This document shows, piece after piece, positions 1 through 8,823 of a stretch of 64,000 nt of DNA. This DNA comes from PALSA-612 sp963742925 (GTDB lineage: Bacteria > Actinomycetota > Thermoleophilia > Gaiellales > Gaiellaceae). Each line of letters starts with the position of its first letter. Position 1 is the first letter of the stretch. A program made the translations under genes and the position numbers. Location of the stretch: assembly GCA_963742925.1 (NCBI GenBank), contig CAVUNV010000004.1:310001-374000 (forward strand), in the 5' to 3' direction. Under the pieces are notes generated by a model that was not told the DNA's origin, made no database searches, and saw nothing but the letters and a program-made list of their open reading frames with translations.

Positions 1-192
1 CAGGTCGACCTTGATCACCTGGTCGACGACGGGGATGCGGAAGAACAGTCCCGGCCCCTTCGGCTTGGGGAACAGCCGGCCGAGGCGGAACATGATGCCG
101 CGCTCGTACTCGCGGGCGACCTTGATCGACGTCGACAGGAGCAGGACGAGCAGGATCAGCGCGACGATGACACCGACGATTGCTCCGGTCAC
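1..192 (-). CDS. SPFH/band 7 (stomatin-like) protein, N-terminal fragment
   Basis: Partial gene running off the left edge. From a GTG start the protein opens with one hydrophobic segment (GAIVGVIVALILLVLLSTSI), then a stomatin-like stretch with KVAREYERGIMFRLGR and a GPGLFFRIPVVDQV motif, the usual start of SPFH/slipin proteins. These are membrane-anchored scaffold proteins. The NfeD-type protease gene lies directly upstream on the same strand, which is the classic NfeD-stomatin pairing, so a joint membrane quality-control role is likely. A TAGGCT hexamer ends 6 bases before the GTG, so it may also be transcribed alone as a leaderless mRNA. The C-terminal part is outside the window. Confidence 0.85.
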   Translation of the reverse strand, partial: MTGAIVGVIVALILLVLLLSTSIKVAREYERGIMFRLGRLFPKPKGPGLFFRIPVVDQVIKVDL

Positions 193-198
193 GGGATC

Positions 199-204
199 AG
201 CCTA
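199..204 (-). promoter_or_regulatory. -10 element of the stomatin-like gene
   Basis: TAGGCT on the minus strand, with a gap of 6 bases to the GTG at 192. Fits the leaderless-start pattern seen across the window. Confidence 0.55.
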
Positions 205-221
205 GCCATCTTGTGCGGATC

Positions 222-1544
222 CTACGCTGGGACCTGGACGCGGCCGGGCCGGACGAGCAGCGTCAGGCCGTCCTCGACGGCCTCCACCACGACCTCCTCG
301 CCTGGCTCGAGCAGCTCGCCGGTCGTGGAGTGGGCGTTCCAGAGCTCGCCCCTCACTGCCACGACGTTCCCGCCCCGGACGATGCCGGGCAGTCCCACCA
401 TGCCGGCTTTGCCGGACACGACCGGCCGCCGACGCGCCGCGAAGCCCTTGCTGATGGCGAACGCCCACAGACCGGCGATCGCGATGCCGATTCCCGCCAC
501 CAGCCACGTGTTCACGTGGAACGGCGCCGGCTGGTCCTGGAAGAGCAGCGCCAGACCGAATCCGAGCGAGACCAATCCCGCGACCGTGAGCGCTCCATGC
601 GTGAACGCGTGGAGATCGATGATCAGCAGGGCGATGCCGAGCAGCACGAGCACGACCCCGCCCCAGCTCGGGTTCAGGACCGAGAAGCCGTAGAGCGCGA
701 TGACGAGCGAGACCGCACCGAGTGCGCCGGGCAGCACCACGCCGGGGTGGAGCACCTCGAAGATGAGCCCGACGATCCCGGCGAGGAAGAGGATCGAGAT
801 CAGGTTCGGGTCGATGACCGTGTTCAGAAAGCGTGTGATGAAGCCGGGCGAGACCTCGTCGATCTGCGCTCCGGCGAGCCGGAGCGTGAACGGGCGCTGC
901 TTGTACTTCGTGTGGTAGCCCTGGAGCTGGCGAAGGAGCGCCGGCAGGCTCGGCGCGATTGCGTCGACGACGTTCAGGTGCAAGGCCTGCGTCGCGGTGA
1001 GGTTCGACGCCTTCCTCACCATCCGCACCGGCCAGACCGCGTTGCGCTTGTGGGTGGAGGCGAGGACGGCGATCGAAGCCGCTGCGTCGTTGATCACCTT
1101 CTTCCTCAGGTCGCTACCGATGTTCGCGCCGCCCGAGTTGATCGGTGTCGACGAGCCGATGTTCGAGACCGGCGACATCGCGAGCACGTCTGCCGCCTCG
1201 CCGATCCAGACGCCCGCGGAGGCCGCGCGTGCGCCGTCGGGCGACACGTAGACGATCACGGGCACCTTCGACGAGAGCTCCTTCTGGTAGATCTTCCGCA
1301 TCGAGTCCGAGAGGCCTCCGGGGGTGTCCAGGAGGATCACGACGGCGTCGTAGCCCGCGCTCGCCGCGTGATCGATCTGGCCGATCACGTAGTCGGCGGT
1401 CGGCGGGCTCACGTCCAGGGCGAACTTCACCGCCAGCACGCGGGGCTGTGCTCGACCGGCTCCCATCGCCGGGCTCGAGACGAGGAGAACGGCGACGGCC
1501 AGGCAGAGCGAGGCCAAAAAACCCCGCAAGATCGCCGATTTCAC
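222..1544 (-). CDS. NfeD-type membrane serine protease (ClpP-class)
   Basis: A 440-residue protein of the long NfeD family (1510-N type). The start is a GTG followed by a signal peptide (KSAILRGFLASLCLAVAVLLV). The N-terminal half is a ClpP-class protease: substrate-loop region LLDTPGGL, nucleophile serine in RAASAGVW, and a candidate lysine in the following KASNLTATQAL region. Five or six hydrophobic segments follow (about residues 215-340). The C-terminal OB-fold (NfeD domain) includes GELWNAHS and ends in LLVRPGRVQVPA. Known members cleave the hydrophobic tail of stomatin. Here the stomatin-like gene starts 29 bases downstream, which supports that partnership. Longer in-frame upstream sequence overlaps the divergent amidase gene and lacks homology, so it was not taken as coding. 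Confidence 0.9.
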   Translation of the reverse strand: MKSAILRGFLASLCLAVAVLLVSSPAMGAGRAQPRVLAVKFALDVSPPTADYVIGQIDHAASAGYDAVVILLDTPGGLSDSMRKIYQKELSSKVPVIVYVSPDGARAASAGVWIGEAADVLAMSPVSNIGSSTPINSGGANIGSDLRKKVINDAAASIAVLASTHKRNAVWPVRMVRKASNLTATQALHLNVVDAIAPSLPALLRQLQGYHTKYKQRPFTLRLAGAQIDEVSPGFITRFLNTVIDPNLISILFLAGIVGLIFEVLHPGVVLPGALGAVSLVIALYGFSVLNPSWGGVVLVLLGIALLIIDLHAFTHGALTVAGLVSLGFGLALLFQDQPAPFHVNTWLVAGIGIAIAGLWAFAISKGFAARRRPVVSGKAGMVGLPGIVRGGNVVAVRGELWNAHSTTGELLEPGEEVVVEAVEDGLTLLVRPGRVQVPA

Positions 1545-1634
1545 AGCGCAGAAACTGTAGCAGCGTAGGGTCGGCCGCCCGCACGCCGAACTCCGGCTCA
1601 AGGCATCATTCGGAACGACCGAAAGCGAGAGGGA

Positions 1635-3551
1635 GTGTCGAGGGTCTGTCTGATCGCACTGCTCGCGTTCCTCGTCGCCCCGTCGGTTGCCCAGGGACAC
1701 GTGGCGCCCGGCGGCGTGACGATCGTCTCGCGGGACCTGCCGGTGGGGGGCGCGCGAACGCTTGCCGCCGTTCAGGCGCCGATCCGGTTCGACCTGGTCG
1801 GCCTGCACTGGCGGGGCCCCGGCACGGTGTCGTTCCGCACGCGCTCGGCCACCGGCCGGTGGAGCGGGTGGCAGGCGGCGGGCGACGACAACCGCCCGGA
1901 CCGGGGCAGCGGCGAGGGGGTCTCGACCCGCGGCTGGCGGCTCGGCAGCCCCGTGTGGACGGGCGCTGCGGAGGGGATCCAGTACCGCCTGCGAGGCCGC
2001 GTGAGCCGTTTGCGCGCGTACTACGTCTGGAGCCCGGTCGAGCACCAGGCCCTGCGGCGGCTATCCGTGGCGGGCTCGCCTCCGATCGTCTCGCGCACGG
2101 CCTGGGGCGGCGACGAGCTCGCGCGCCGGAACAATCCGCTCTACGCCTCGTCGGTCCGCCTCGTGATCGTGCACCACACCGCGACGCCGAACGCCTACAC
2201 ACCCGACCAGGCGGCCGCGATCGTGCGCGGTATCGACGTCTATCACGTGAGGGCGAACGGCTGGAACGACATCGGCTACAACTTCCTGATCGACCGGTAC
2301 GGCCAGGTCTACGAAGGCCGTTACGGCGGCATCACGCGGAACGTGATCGGCGCGCACGCGCTCGGATTCAACTCGGGCAGCGTCGGGATCGCGCTGATCG
2401 GCAACTTCACGGCGGCCAAGCCGACTCCGGCCGCGGTGCAGTCGCTCGAGCGCCTGATCGCATGGCGGCTCGACCTGGCTCACGTCGACCCCACCTCGAC
2501 GCTCACCTACGTCTCCGGTGGCAGTGAGCGCTGGCGGGCGGGAGCCCGGATCAAGCTGCGGGCCGTCTCGGGCCACCGCGACACAGGCTCCACGAGCTGC
2601 CCGGGCAACGCCTTCTACCCGTTGCTCGCGCAGGTCGCTGCGGCCGCCGGGCAGATCGGGCTGCCGAAGCTCTACGCCCCTGTCGTTCGGGGAAAGATCG
2701 GCGGGCCGGTCACGTTCGCGGCGCGGCTTTCCACGGCCCTGCCCTGGACGATCACGATCGCCGGCCCGGACGGCCGAACCGTCGCGCGAGGCGCCGGCAC
2801 CGGGCCTGCGGTCACCTGGACGTGGGACTCCACCGGCTTCACGCCGGGGCGGTACACGTGGACGATGGATGCGGGTCGGAACGTCCTGCCTGCCCGCGGG
2901 GTGGTCGGTGGCTCGTCGTTGCCACCCACGCCTGCGCTCGTCGAGAGCCTGACCGTCTCGCCGAAGGTGTTGTCACCGAACGGCGACGGCTACGCAGACA
3001 CGGGAACGGTGTCCTATGCGCTGACGGCCCGCGCGGCCGTGACAGCGACGGTCATCAACGCGGCGGGCGCTCCGGTCGAGACGCTGTTCAACGCGCAGCA
3101 GCAATCGGCGCGGGCGATCTCGTTCGCATGGTCTCCCGGAGACATACCGGACGGCCGCTACAGCCTGGTGCTCGCCGCCCGAGCCGACGGCGGCCGGTCG
3201 TTGACGGTGTCGGCCGGGTTCACGGTCGACCGGATCCTCTCGTCCGTGGCGGTCACGCCGGCTGCGATCTCGCCGAACGGCGACGGCATCGACGACACAC
3301 TGGCGGGCTCGTTTACGCTCGCCGCGCCCGGCACCGTGTCCGTGACGATCGTCGCACCCGGCGGCTCGACCGTTGCAACGATCCTCGAGGGACAACTCGA
3401 CCCCGGGACGTACTCCTTCGGCTGGGACGGGCGTCTGCCCGACGGAAGCACCGCGCCGGCCGGTCACTACCAGGTGGTCGTCTCCGCTGCCGACGCCTTC
3501 GGCACGGTCACACAACCCGCGGCGTTCGACGTCACCTCGGCACCGCCCTAG
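1635..3551 (+). CDS. Secreted N-acetylmuramoyl-L-alanine amidase (PGRP/amidase_2)
   Basis: A 638-residue exported cell-wall hydrolase. The GTG start is preceded by GAGAGGGA, and the protein begins with a signal peptide ending near AQGHVAP. After an N-terminal beta-rich region, the PGRP/amidase_2 domain lies at about residues 150-340: SRTAWGGDE, a zinc-ligand histidine pair in VIVHHTAT, the fold motif IGYNFLIDRYGQVYEG, and a third ligand near SGHRDTGSTSCPG. The C-terminus holds two FlgD-like/Ig repeats, each beginning (L/I)SPNGDG and followed by VSVTIV-type strands. It should cleave the amide bond between MurNAc and the stem peptide. It is divergent from nfeD with a 90-base spacer. Confidence 0.9.
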   Translation: MSRVCLIALLAFLVAPSVAQGHVAPGGVTIVSRDLPVGGARTLAAVQAPIRFDLVGLHWRGPGTVSFRTRSATGRWSGWQAAGDDNRPDRGSGEGVSTRGWRLGSPVWTGAAEGIQYRLRGRVSRLRAYYVWSPVEHQALRRLSVAGSPPIVSRTAWGGDELARRNNPLYASSVRLVIVHHTATPNAYTPDQAAAIVRGIDVYHVRANGWNDIGYNFLIDRYGQVYEGRYGGITRNVIGAHALGFNSGSVGIALIGNFTAAKPTPAAVQSLERLIAWRLDLAHVDPTSTLTYVSGGSERWRAGARIKLRAVSGHRDTGSTSCPGNAFYPLLAQVAAAAGQIGLPKLYAPVVRGKIGGPVTFAARLSTALPWTITIAGPDGRTVARGAGTGPAVTWTWDSTGFTPGRYTWTMDAGRNVLPARGVVGGSSLPPTPALVESLTVSPKVLSPNGDGYADTGTVSYALTARAAVTATVINAAGAPVETLFNAQQQSARAISFAWSPGDIPDGRYSLVLAARADGGRSLTVSAGFTVDRILSSVAVTPAAISPNGDGIDDTLAGSFTLAAPGTVSVTIVAPGGSTVATILEGQLDPGTYSFGWDGRLPDGSTAPAGHYQVVVSAADAFGTVTQPAAFDVTSAPP

Positions 3552-3568
3552 TCGCCGCGGCGTCGTCT

Positions 3569-3622
3569 CCCCGGGGCCTTCGGCGCTGTGCTCTATTGGC
3601 TTCCCCCGGGGCCTTCGGCCCC
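3569..3622. terminator. Direct repeat and GC-rich hairpin after the amidase gene
   Basis: The 16-mer CCCCGGGGCCTTCGGC occurs twice (3569-3584 and 3604-3619). The second copy extends into GGGGCC-TTC-GGCCCC followed by TTT (3608-3625), a compact hairpin that could terminate the amidase transcript. The T-run is short, so this is a moderate call. Confidence 0.45.
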
Positions 3623-3712
3623 TTTGCCCCCGTGATGAGCGTAGCTCGGAAATTGTGACCTGTTCGAGACGAAACTGTGCCGAAATCGCGCCGTTTCGCG
3701 AAGCCGCGCCAG

Positions 3713-3718
3713 TAGACT
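3713..3718 (+). promoter_or_regulatory. -10 element of the fab operon
   Basis: TAGACT with a 6-base gap to the GTG start of fabZ, so the fab transcript is probably leaderless. Confidence 0.55.
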
Positions 3719-3724
3719 CGGTCC

Positions 3725-4162
3725 GTGCAACTGAAGGTCCCGTTCGGCCGCGATGTGATCGAGACGATCATTCCGCACCGCGACCCGTTCCTGTTTCTGG
3801 ACGAGGTGACCGAGCTCGAGCCCGGAAAGCGCGTCGTGGCGCGCAAGCAGGTTCGGCCCGACGAGTGGTTCTTCCCGGGGCATTTCCCGGGACGGCCGAT
3901 CATGCCCGGCGTGATCATGGTCGAGGCACTCGCTCAGGCCGGCGCAGTCGCCGTGCTGACCCTCGAGGAGAACCGCGGCAAGCTCGTGCTGTTCGCGGGC
4001 ATCGACGACGTCCGGTTCAAGCGGATCGTCGAGCCGGGCGACGAGCTGACGCTGACCTGTGACGTGGAGGCGGTTCGGGGGCCGGTCGGCAAGGGCCGGG
4101 TCGAGGCTCGTGTGGGCGCCGAGCTCGCCGTGCGGGGAATCCTGACCTTCGCAGCGCAATGA
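3725..4162 (+). CDS. fabZ: (3R)-hydroxyacyl-ACP dehydratase FabZ
   Basis: A 145-residue hot-dog-fold dehydratase of type II fatty acid synthesis, removing water from 3-hydroxyacyl-ACP to give trans-2-enoyl-ACP. The signature is complete: HRDPFLFLDEV near residue 18, the catalytic histidine H53 in GHFPGRPIMPG, and the glutamate E67 in MVEALAQ. The length is standard for FabZ. The GTG start is fixed by the TAGACT hexamer 6 bases upstream. It heads the cluster and overlaps fabH by ATGA, so the genes are translationally coupled. Confidence 0.93.
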   Translation: MQLKVPFGRDVIETIIPHRDPFLFLDEVTELEPGKRVVARKQVRPDEWFFPGHFPGRPIMPGVIMVEALAQAGAVAVLTLEENRGKLVLFAGIDDVRFKRIVEPGDELTLTCDVEAVRGPVGKGRVEARVGAELAVRGILTFAAQ

Positions 4163-5172
4163 TCGGCACTGCGAACGGCTACCGCGTCTCGATCACCGGC
4201 ATCGGTTCCAACGCGCCCGAGCGTGTGATGACGAACAAGGAGCTGTCGCAGCTGATCGATACCTCCGACGAGTGGATCGTCCTCCGAACCGGGATCCGGG
4301 AGCGGCGGATCGCGCGGGAGGACGAGGCGCTCTCGGACATGGCGCTTCCCGCCGTGCATGAAGCGCTGGAGATGGCAGGAGTTCGGGGTGCCGAGCTCGA
4401 TCTCGTCATCTGCGCGACGGTCACTCCCGATATGGCGTTTCCTGCGACCGCGGCGCTGATCGCCGACGCGCTGGGGAGCGGCGAGGCTGCTGCCTACGAC
4501 CTGTCCGCCGGCTGCACGGGCTTCATGTACGGAATTGCCCAGGCCTACGGGATGCTGGCGGGCGGCGTCTGCCGTCGGGCGCTGGTCGTCGGCGGCGACG
4601 TGCTGTCGAAGATCGTCGACTGGTCGGACCGTGCCACCTGCATCGTGTTCGGCGACGGCGCCGGAGCGGTCGTGATGGAGCGGGTCGAGCGGGGCGGCTT
4701 CCTGGGCTTCGAGCTCGGAGCCGACGGATCCGGTGGCATGGACCTCTACCTGCCGGCCGGCGGGTCGCGCGCACCCACCTCCGAGGCGACCGTCGCCGCC
4801 CACGGCCACTTCGTGCACATGAACGGGCGCGAGGTGTTCAAGTTCGCCACGCGCGTGCTTGTCACGTCGGCCGAGAAGCTGCTCGACCAGCTCGGGCTGA
4901 CGGTGGACGACATCGACCTGTACGTTCCTCATCAGGCGAACATCCGCATCATCAAGCACGCTGTCGAGCGGCTCGGTATTCCGGAGGAGAAAGTGGTCAT
5001 CAACGTCGATCGGTACGGGAACACGTCCTCGGGCTCGATTCCGCTTGCGCTCGCCGACGCCGTCCGCGAACGGCGGGTCAACAAGGGGGACATCGTGCTG
5101 ATGACCGGAATGGGTGCCGGTCTCACGTGGGGTTCCGGGGTGATGGAATGGACAGAGGAGATGGCAGCATGA
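4159..5172 (+). CDS. fabH: 3-oxoacyl-ACP synthase III FabH
   Basis: A 337-residue ketosynthase III that starts fatty acid chains by condensing an acyl-CoA with malonyl-ACP. The Cys-His-Asn triad is visible: C119 in LSAGCTGFMYG, H258 in YVPHQANIRI and N288 in DRYGNTSSGS. The N-terminal SDEWIVLRTGIRERRIA motif is also typical. The start codon overlaps the fabZ stop (ATGA) and its own stop overlaps the fabD start the same way. The primer preference (acetyl- or branched acyl-CoA) cannot be read from the sequence alone. Confidence 0.95.
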   Translation: MIGTANGYRVSITGIGSNAPERVMTNKELSQLIDTSDEWIVLRTGIRERRIAREDEALSDMALPAVHEALEMAGVRGAELDLVICATVTPDMAFPATAALIADALGSGEAAAYDLSAGCTGFMYGIAQAYGMLAGGVCRRALVVGGDVLSKIVDWSDRATCIVFGDGAGAVVMERVERGGFLGFELGADGSGGMDLYLPAGGSRAPTSEATVAAHGHFVHMNGREVFKFATRVLVTSAEKLLDQLGLTVDDIDLYVPHQANIRIIKHAVERLGIPEEKVVINVDRYGNTSSGSIPLALADAVRERRVNKGDIVLMTGMGAGLTWGSGVMEWTEEMAA

Positions 5173-6101
5173 ACATCGGGAAGATCGCTTTTTGCTTCCC
5201 CGGCCAGGGCTCGCTCGAGACCGGCATGGGACGCGATATCGCCGAGGCGAAGCCGGAGGCCATGGAGGTCTTCGAGATCGGCAGCGAGGCGTCGGGTCTC
5301 GACCTGGCGACGCTCTGCTTCGAAACGCCGGTCGAGGAGATGATGGAGACGGAGCTCCAGCAACCCGCGCTGGTCGCCACCAGCCTCGCCGTGCTCGCTG
5401 CGCTGCGCAAGCGCGGTGTCAAACCCGACTTCGTCGTCGGCCATTCGGTCGGCGAGTTCGCCGCGCTCGCGGCGACGGGCGCGATGACGGTCCGGGAGAC
5501 GATCGGGCTCGTTCGTGAGCGAGGGCTCGCGATGGCGGAGGCCGCCCGTGAGCGCCCGGGCTCGATGGCGGCCATTCTCGGTCTCGACGACGAGGTGGTC
5601 GAGGGCCTCTGCCGGAAGATCCTCGGTGTCTGGCCGGCGAACTACAACTGCCCGGGCCAGATCGTCGTCTCCGGCGAGAACCAGGCCGTCGACGAGTGCT
5701 GCGCCCGTGCCGAGGAGGCCGGCGCGCGCCGAACGGTCAAGCTGCGCGTCTCGGGCGCGTTCCACTCGCCGCTCGTCGCGCGTGCGGCCGACAGGCTGCG
5801 CCCGGCGGTCGAGAAGATCCGGTTCGTAGAGCCGACGGCGCCGTTCATGTCGACGGTGACCGCGAGAGTCGAGTCCGCGCACCGGATGGGGCCGCTCCTC
5901 GTCGATCAGCTCACCGCCCCGGTCCGGTTTACGCAGGCGGCCACCGAGCTCGTCCGCTCGGGCGCTCGCACGTTCGTCGAGATCGGTCCCGGCAACGTGC
6001 TCTCCGGTCTGGTCAAGCGCATCGATCGCAGCGTCAAGGCGATCCCCGTCAACAGCCTGGGTGCGCTCGAGAGGATCGAAGAGCTCCTGTCGAGCGCGTG
6101 A
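5169..6101 (+). CDS. fabD: Malonyl-CoA:ACP transacylase FabD
   Basis: A 310-residue malonyltransferase that loads malonyl groups onto acyl carrier protein. It has the N-terminal FCFPGQGSLETGMG motif, the nucleophile S93 in VGHSVGEFAAL, and the catalytic H198 in GAFHSPLV. The ATG at 5169 overlaps the fabH stop; an earlier in-frame ATG lies inside fabH and would add residues that do not resemble the family. The stop overlaps the GTG start of fabG. Confidence 0.95.
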   Translation: MNIGKIAFCFPGQGSLETGMGRDIAEAKPEAMEVFEIGSEASGLDLATLCFETPVEEMMETELQQPALVATSLAVLAALRKRGVKPDFVVGHSVGEFAALAATGAMTVRETIGLVRERGLAMAEAARERPGSMAAILGLDDEVVEGLCRKILGVWPANYNCPGQIVVSGENQAVDECCARAEEAGARRTVKLRVSGAFHSPLVARAADRLRPAVEKIRFVEPTAPFMSTVTARVESAHRMGPLLVDQLTAPVRFTQAATELVRSGARTFVEIGPGNVLSGLVKRIDRSVKAIPVNSLGALERIEELLSSA

Positions 6102-6826
6102 GCGGGTTCTGTTCGCTCGAGGGCCGGCTCGCGCTCGTCACGGGCGGGTCGCGCGGCATCGGCCGGGCGATCGCGGTGGAGCTTGCAGCGGCAGGCGCGG
6201 AGGTCGTCGTCGGTTACCGCTCCGGCGCCGACGAGGCCGAGCAGGTCGCGAAGGAGATCGGCGGCCGGGCGGTGCAGGCCGATGTGTCGGATCCCGAGCA
6301 GGCGGCGCGGCTCGTCGAGGAGGCCGGCGACATCGACATCCTCGTCAACAACGCCGGCCTGACCCGCGACGGGCTGATCGCGAGGATGTCCGACGAGGAC
6401 TGGCGGACAGTGATCGACACGAACCTCGGCGGTGTGTTCGCCACCTGCCGCGCGGCCGCACGGGGGATGATGCGCCGCCGCTCGGGCGCGATCGTGAACC
6501 TTTCGAGTGTCGTCGGGGTGCACGGCAACCCGGGTCAGACGAACTACGCCGCGTCGAAGGCAGGGATCATCGGCTTCAGCAAGGCGCTGGCGCGCGAGCT
6601 GGCGACGCGCAACGTGCGTGTGAACACGATCGCCCCCGGCTACATCGAGACCGCGCTCACCGAGGTCCTGCCGGACGGCGTCCGCGAGGCGCTGCTCGCC
6701 TCCACGCCGCTCGGCCGGCTCGGCGCGCCGGTGGACGTGGCGGGCGCGGTACGCTTCCTCTGCTCGGACGAGGCATCGTTCATCACGGGCGAAGTGCTCC
6801 TCGTCGACGGCGGCCTGGGAATGTAG
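6098..6826 (+). CDS. fabG: 3-oxoacyl-ACP reductase FabG
   Basis: A 242-residue short-chain dehydrogenase reducing 3-oxoacyl-ACP with NADPH. It has the nucleotide-binding TGGSRGIGRA, the NNAG motif near residue 84, and the catalytic S137 (NLSSVVG), Y150 and K154 (YAASK). The C-terminal FITGEVLLVDGG is typical of FabG. The GTG start overlaps the fabD stop (GTGA). No acpP follows; only ten bases separate it from fabF. Confidence 0.94.
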   Translation: MSGFCSLEGRLALVTGGSRGIGRAIAVELAAAGAEVVVGYRSGADEAEQVAKEIGGRAVQADVSDPEQAARLVEEAGDIDILVNNAGLTRDGLIARMSDEDWRTVIDTNLGGVFATCRAAARGMMRRRSGAIVNLSSVVGVHGNPGQTNYAASKAGIIGFSKALARELATRNVRVNTIAPGYIETALTEVLPDGVREALLASTPLGRLGAPVDVAGAVRFLCSDEASFITGEVLLVDGGLGM

Positions 6827-6836
6827 GTGAATTGAG

Positions 6837-8102
6837 ATGAACGCGAACGGAAGCCTGAGCGGACGGCGCAGGGTCGTGATCACGGGTCTCGGCGCGCTCA
6901 CCCCGATCGGCAACGACGTCGAGACGACGTGGACGAATCTGATCTCCGGGCGCTCCGGGGCCGGGCCGATCACGCAGTTCGACGCCACCGACTATCCGGT
7001 CACGTTCGCCTGCGAGGTGAAGGACTTCGAGGTGACCGACTGGATCGATCGCAAGCAGGCTCGCCGGATGGACAGGTTCGCCCACCTCGTCGTCGCTGCC
7101 GCGCGGCAGGCCGAGGCGGATTCGGGCCTCGACATCGCCCCCGAGGCCGAGCGGGTCGGAGCCTCGGTCGCAACCGGTATCGGCGGGCTGCGATCGTTCC
7201 AGCAGTGCCACTCGGAGCTCCGAGACCGAGGGCCTGACCGCGTCAACCCGTTCTCGATCCCGGAGATCATCCCGAACATGGGCGCCGCCTGGGTCTCGAT
7301 GGAGCTGGGCACCCGGGGCCCGCTGTCCTCGCAGTGCACCGCGTGTGCCGCGTCGAACATGTCGATCGGCGACGGCCTCGACTCCATCCGGCTCGGTCGC
7401 GCGGACGTGATGTTCTGCGGCGGCACCGAGGCGCCCGTGACCGAGGTCGGGATCGCCGGCTTCGCCGCGATGCGCGCGTTGTCCCGGCGGAACGACGACC
7501 CGGAGCGCGCCAGCCGCCCCTTCGACGCCGACCGCAACGGCTTCGTGATGGGTGAGGGCGGAGTCGTCCTCGTCCTCGAGGAGCTCGAGCATGCCAAGTC
7601 GCGGGGCGCGAAGATCTACGGCGAGCTGATGGGCTACGGGGTCTCGTCGGATGCGAACCACGTCACCGAGCCCGATCCTGTCGGCACGAATCCGGCCCGG
7701 GCGATGAAGATGGCCTTCGACGACGCCGGGATCGTGCCCGAGGAGGTCGACTACATCAACGCGCACGCGACGTCGACCCCGGTCGGCGACACGGCCGAGA
7801 CGCGGATGATCAAGCTCGCACTCGGCGAGGAGGCGGCGAGCAAGGTGCCGATCTCGTCGACGAAGGGCGCGACGGGGCACATGCTCGGCGCCGCCGGAGC
7901 CGTCGAGGCGATCTTCTCGCTGCTCGCGATCCGGGACGGGGTACTGCCGCCGACGATCAACCTCGAGACGGTCGATCCGACCTGCGACCTCGACTACATC
8001 CCGAACGAGGCTCGCCGCGCAGAGGTGCGTACGGCCGTGTCGAACTCGTTCGGCTTCGGCGGGCACAACGCCTCGATCGTGCTGCGCCGCTACGAGGACT
8101 AG
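6837..8102 (+). CDS. fabF: 3-oxoacyl-ACP synthase II FabF
   Basis: A 421-residue elongating ketosynthase of type II fatty acid synthesis. The Cys-His-His triad is present: C170 in CTACAASNMS, H310 in NAHATSTPVGD and H348 in KGATGHMLGAAG. The C-terminal NSFGFGGHNASIVL motif is intact. The residues after the nucleophile (AASNMS) differ from the common SGVHN. It lies 10 bases after fabG, completing the fabZHDGF run, which lacks an acyl carrier protein gene. Confidence 0.93.
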   Translation: MNANGSLSGRRRVVITGLGALTPIGNDVETTWTNLISGRSGAGPITQFDATDYPVTFACEVKDFEVTDWIDRKQARRMDRFAHLVVAAARQAEADSGLDIAPEAERVGASVATGIGGLRSFQQCHSELRDRGPDRVNPFSIPEIIPNMGAAWVSMELGTRGPLSSQCTACAASNMSIGDGLDSIRLGRADVMFCGGTEAPVTEVGIAGFAAMRALSRRNDDPERASRPFDADRNGFVMGEGGVVLVLEELEHAKSRGAKIYGELMGYGVSSDANHVTEPDPVGTNPARAMKMAFDDAGIVPEEVDYINAHATSTPVGDTAETRMIKLALGEEAASKVPISSTKGATGHMLGAAGAVEAIFSLLAIRDGVLPPTINLETVDPTCDLDYIPNEARRAEVRTAVSNSFGFGGHNASIVLRRYED

Positions 8103-8142
8103 CGCTCCACCGGCAACCGGTCGCCGAGCCGACGCCTGTCGT

Positions 8143-8148
8143 TAGGGT
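8143..8148 (+). promoter_or_regulatory. -10 element of the HAD hydrolase gene
   Basis: TAGGGT with a 6-base gap to the ATG at 8155; a leaderless start is likely and gives this gene its own promoter after fabF. Confidence 0.5.
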
Positions 8149-8154
8149 CTCGGC

Positions 8155-8823
8155 ATGGCTGAGCGCGAGCGCTGGGCGACCTTCGACTGCTACGGCACGC
8201 TGATCGACTGGAACGGCGGGATCGCCGGTCAGCTCGGACGGCTGTTCGGCCCGGAGGCGCGTGAGCGGCTGCTCGCGCGCTATCACCAGCTCGAGCCGGA
8301 GATCCAGGCCGAGCAGCCGACGCTGAGCTATCGCGACGTGATGGCTCGGGCGCTCGTGCGGCTGGCCGGCGAGCAGGGCGTCGAGCTGGCACCGGGCGAG
8401 ACCGACGCCCTGGGGCGATCGCTTCCCGACTGGCCGGTGTTCCCGGAGGTCCCGGCGGCGTTGCGCGAGGCCCGCTCCCGCGGCTTCAGGCTCGGCATCC
8501 TCTCGAACTCGGACCCCGACCTGATCGCGGCGTCGATCGCCCGGATCGGCGTGCCGTTCGACGAGGTCGTCACGGCCTCCGAGATCGGCTCCTACAAGCC
8601 GGCCCACGGCCACTGGCACGCCTTCGAGGAGCGGTGCTCGCGGCTCCCGGACGTGCATGTGGGCGCGAGCCTCTTCCACGACATGGGTCCGGCCACCGAG
8701 CTCGGCATTCCCTGCATCTGGGTCAACAGGCTCGGGGAGGATGCCGGCGCCTATCGCCCGACCCGCGAGATTCCCGACCTGGGGCCGCTGCCGGACGCGC
8801 TCGACGGGCTCGCCGCATCGTGA
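8155..8823 (+). CDS. HAD-superfamily hydrolase, 2-haloacid dehalogenase-like
   Basis: A 222-residue HAD hydrolase. Motif I is FDCYGTLIDW with the nucleophile aspartate near residue 10. Motif II is LGILSNSDPDL, motif III has the lysine in GSYKPAHGHW, and motif IV is FHDMGPATELGIPCIWVNR. The helical cap after motif I resembles type II haloacid dehalogenases and related phosphatases, and the DCYGTL signature is shared with haloacid dehalogenases. The true substrate is not readable. The stop overlaps the GTG of the GNAT gene, so the two are co-translated. Confidence 0.8.
   Translation: MAERERWATFDCYGTLIDWNGGIAGQLGRLFGPEARERLLARYHQLEPEIQAEQPTLSYRDVMARALVRLAGEQGVELAPGETDALGRSLPDWPVFPEVPAALREARSRGFRLGILSNSDPDLIAASIARIGVPFDEVVTASEIGSYKPAHGHWHAFEERCSRLPDVHVGASLFHDMGPATELGIPCIWVNRLGEDAGAYRPTREIPDLGPLPDALDGLAAS

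Noticed and set aside
1545..2045. N-terminal extension of the NfeD-type protease in the same frame
   Set aside because: It is antisense to the amidase start, has no similarity, and a GTG with a signal peptide lies at 1544.
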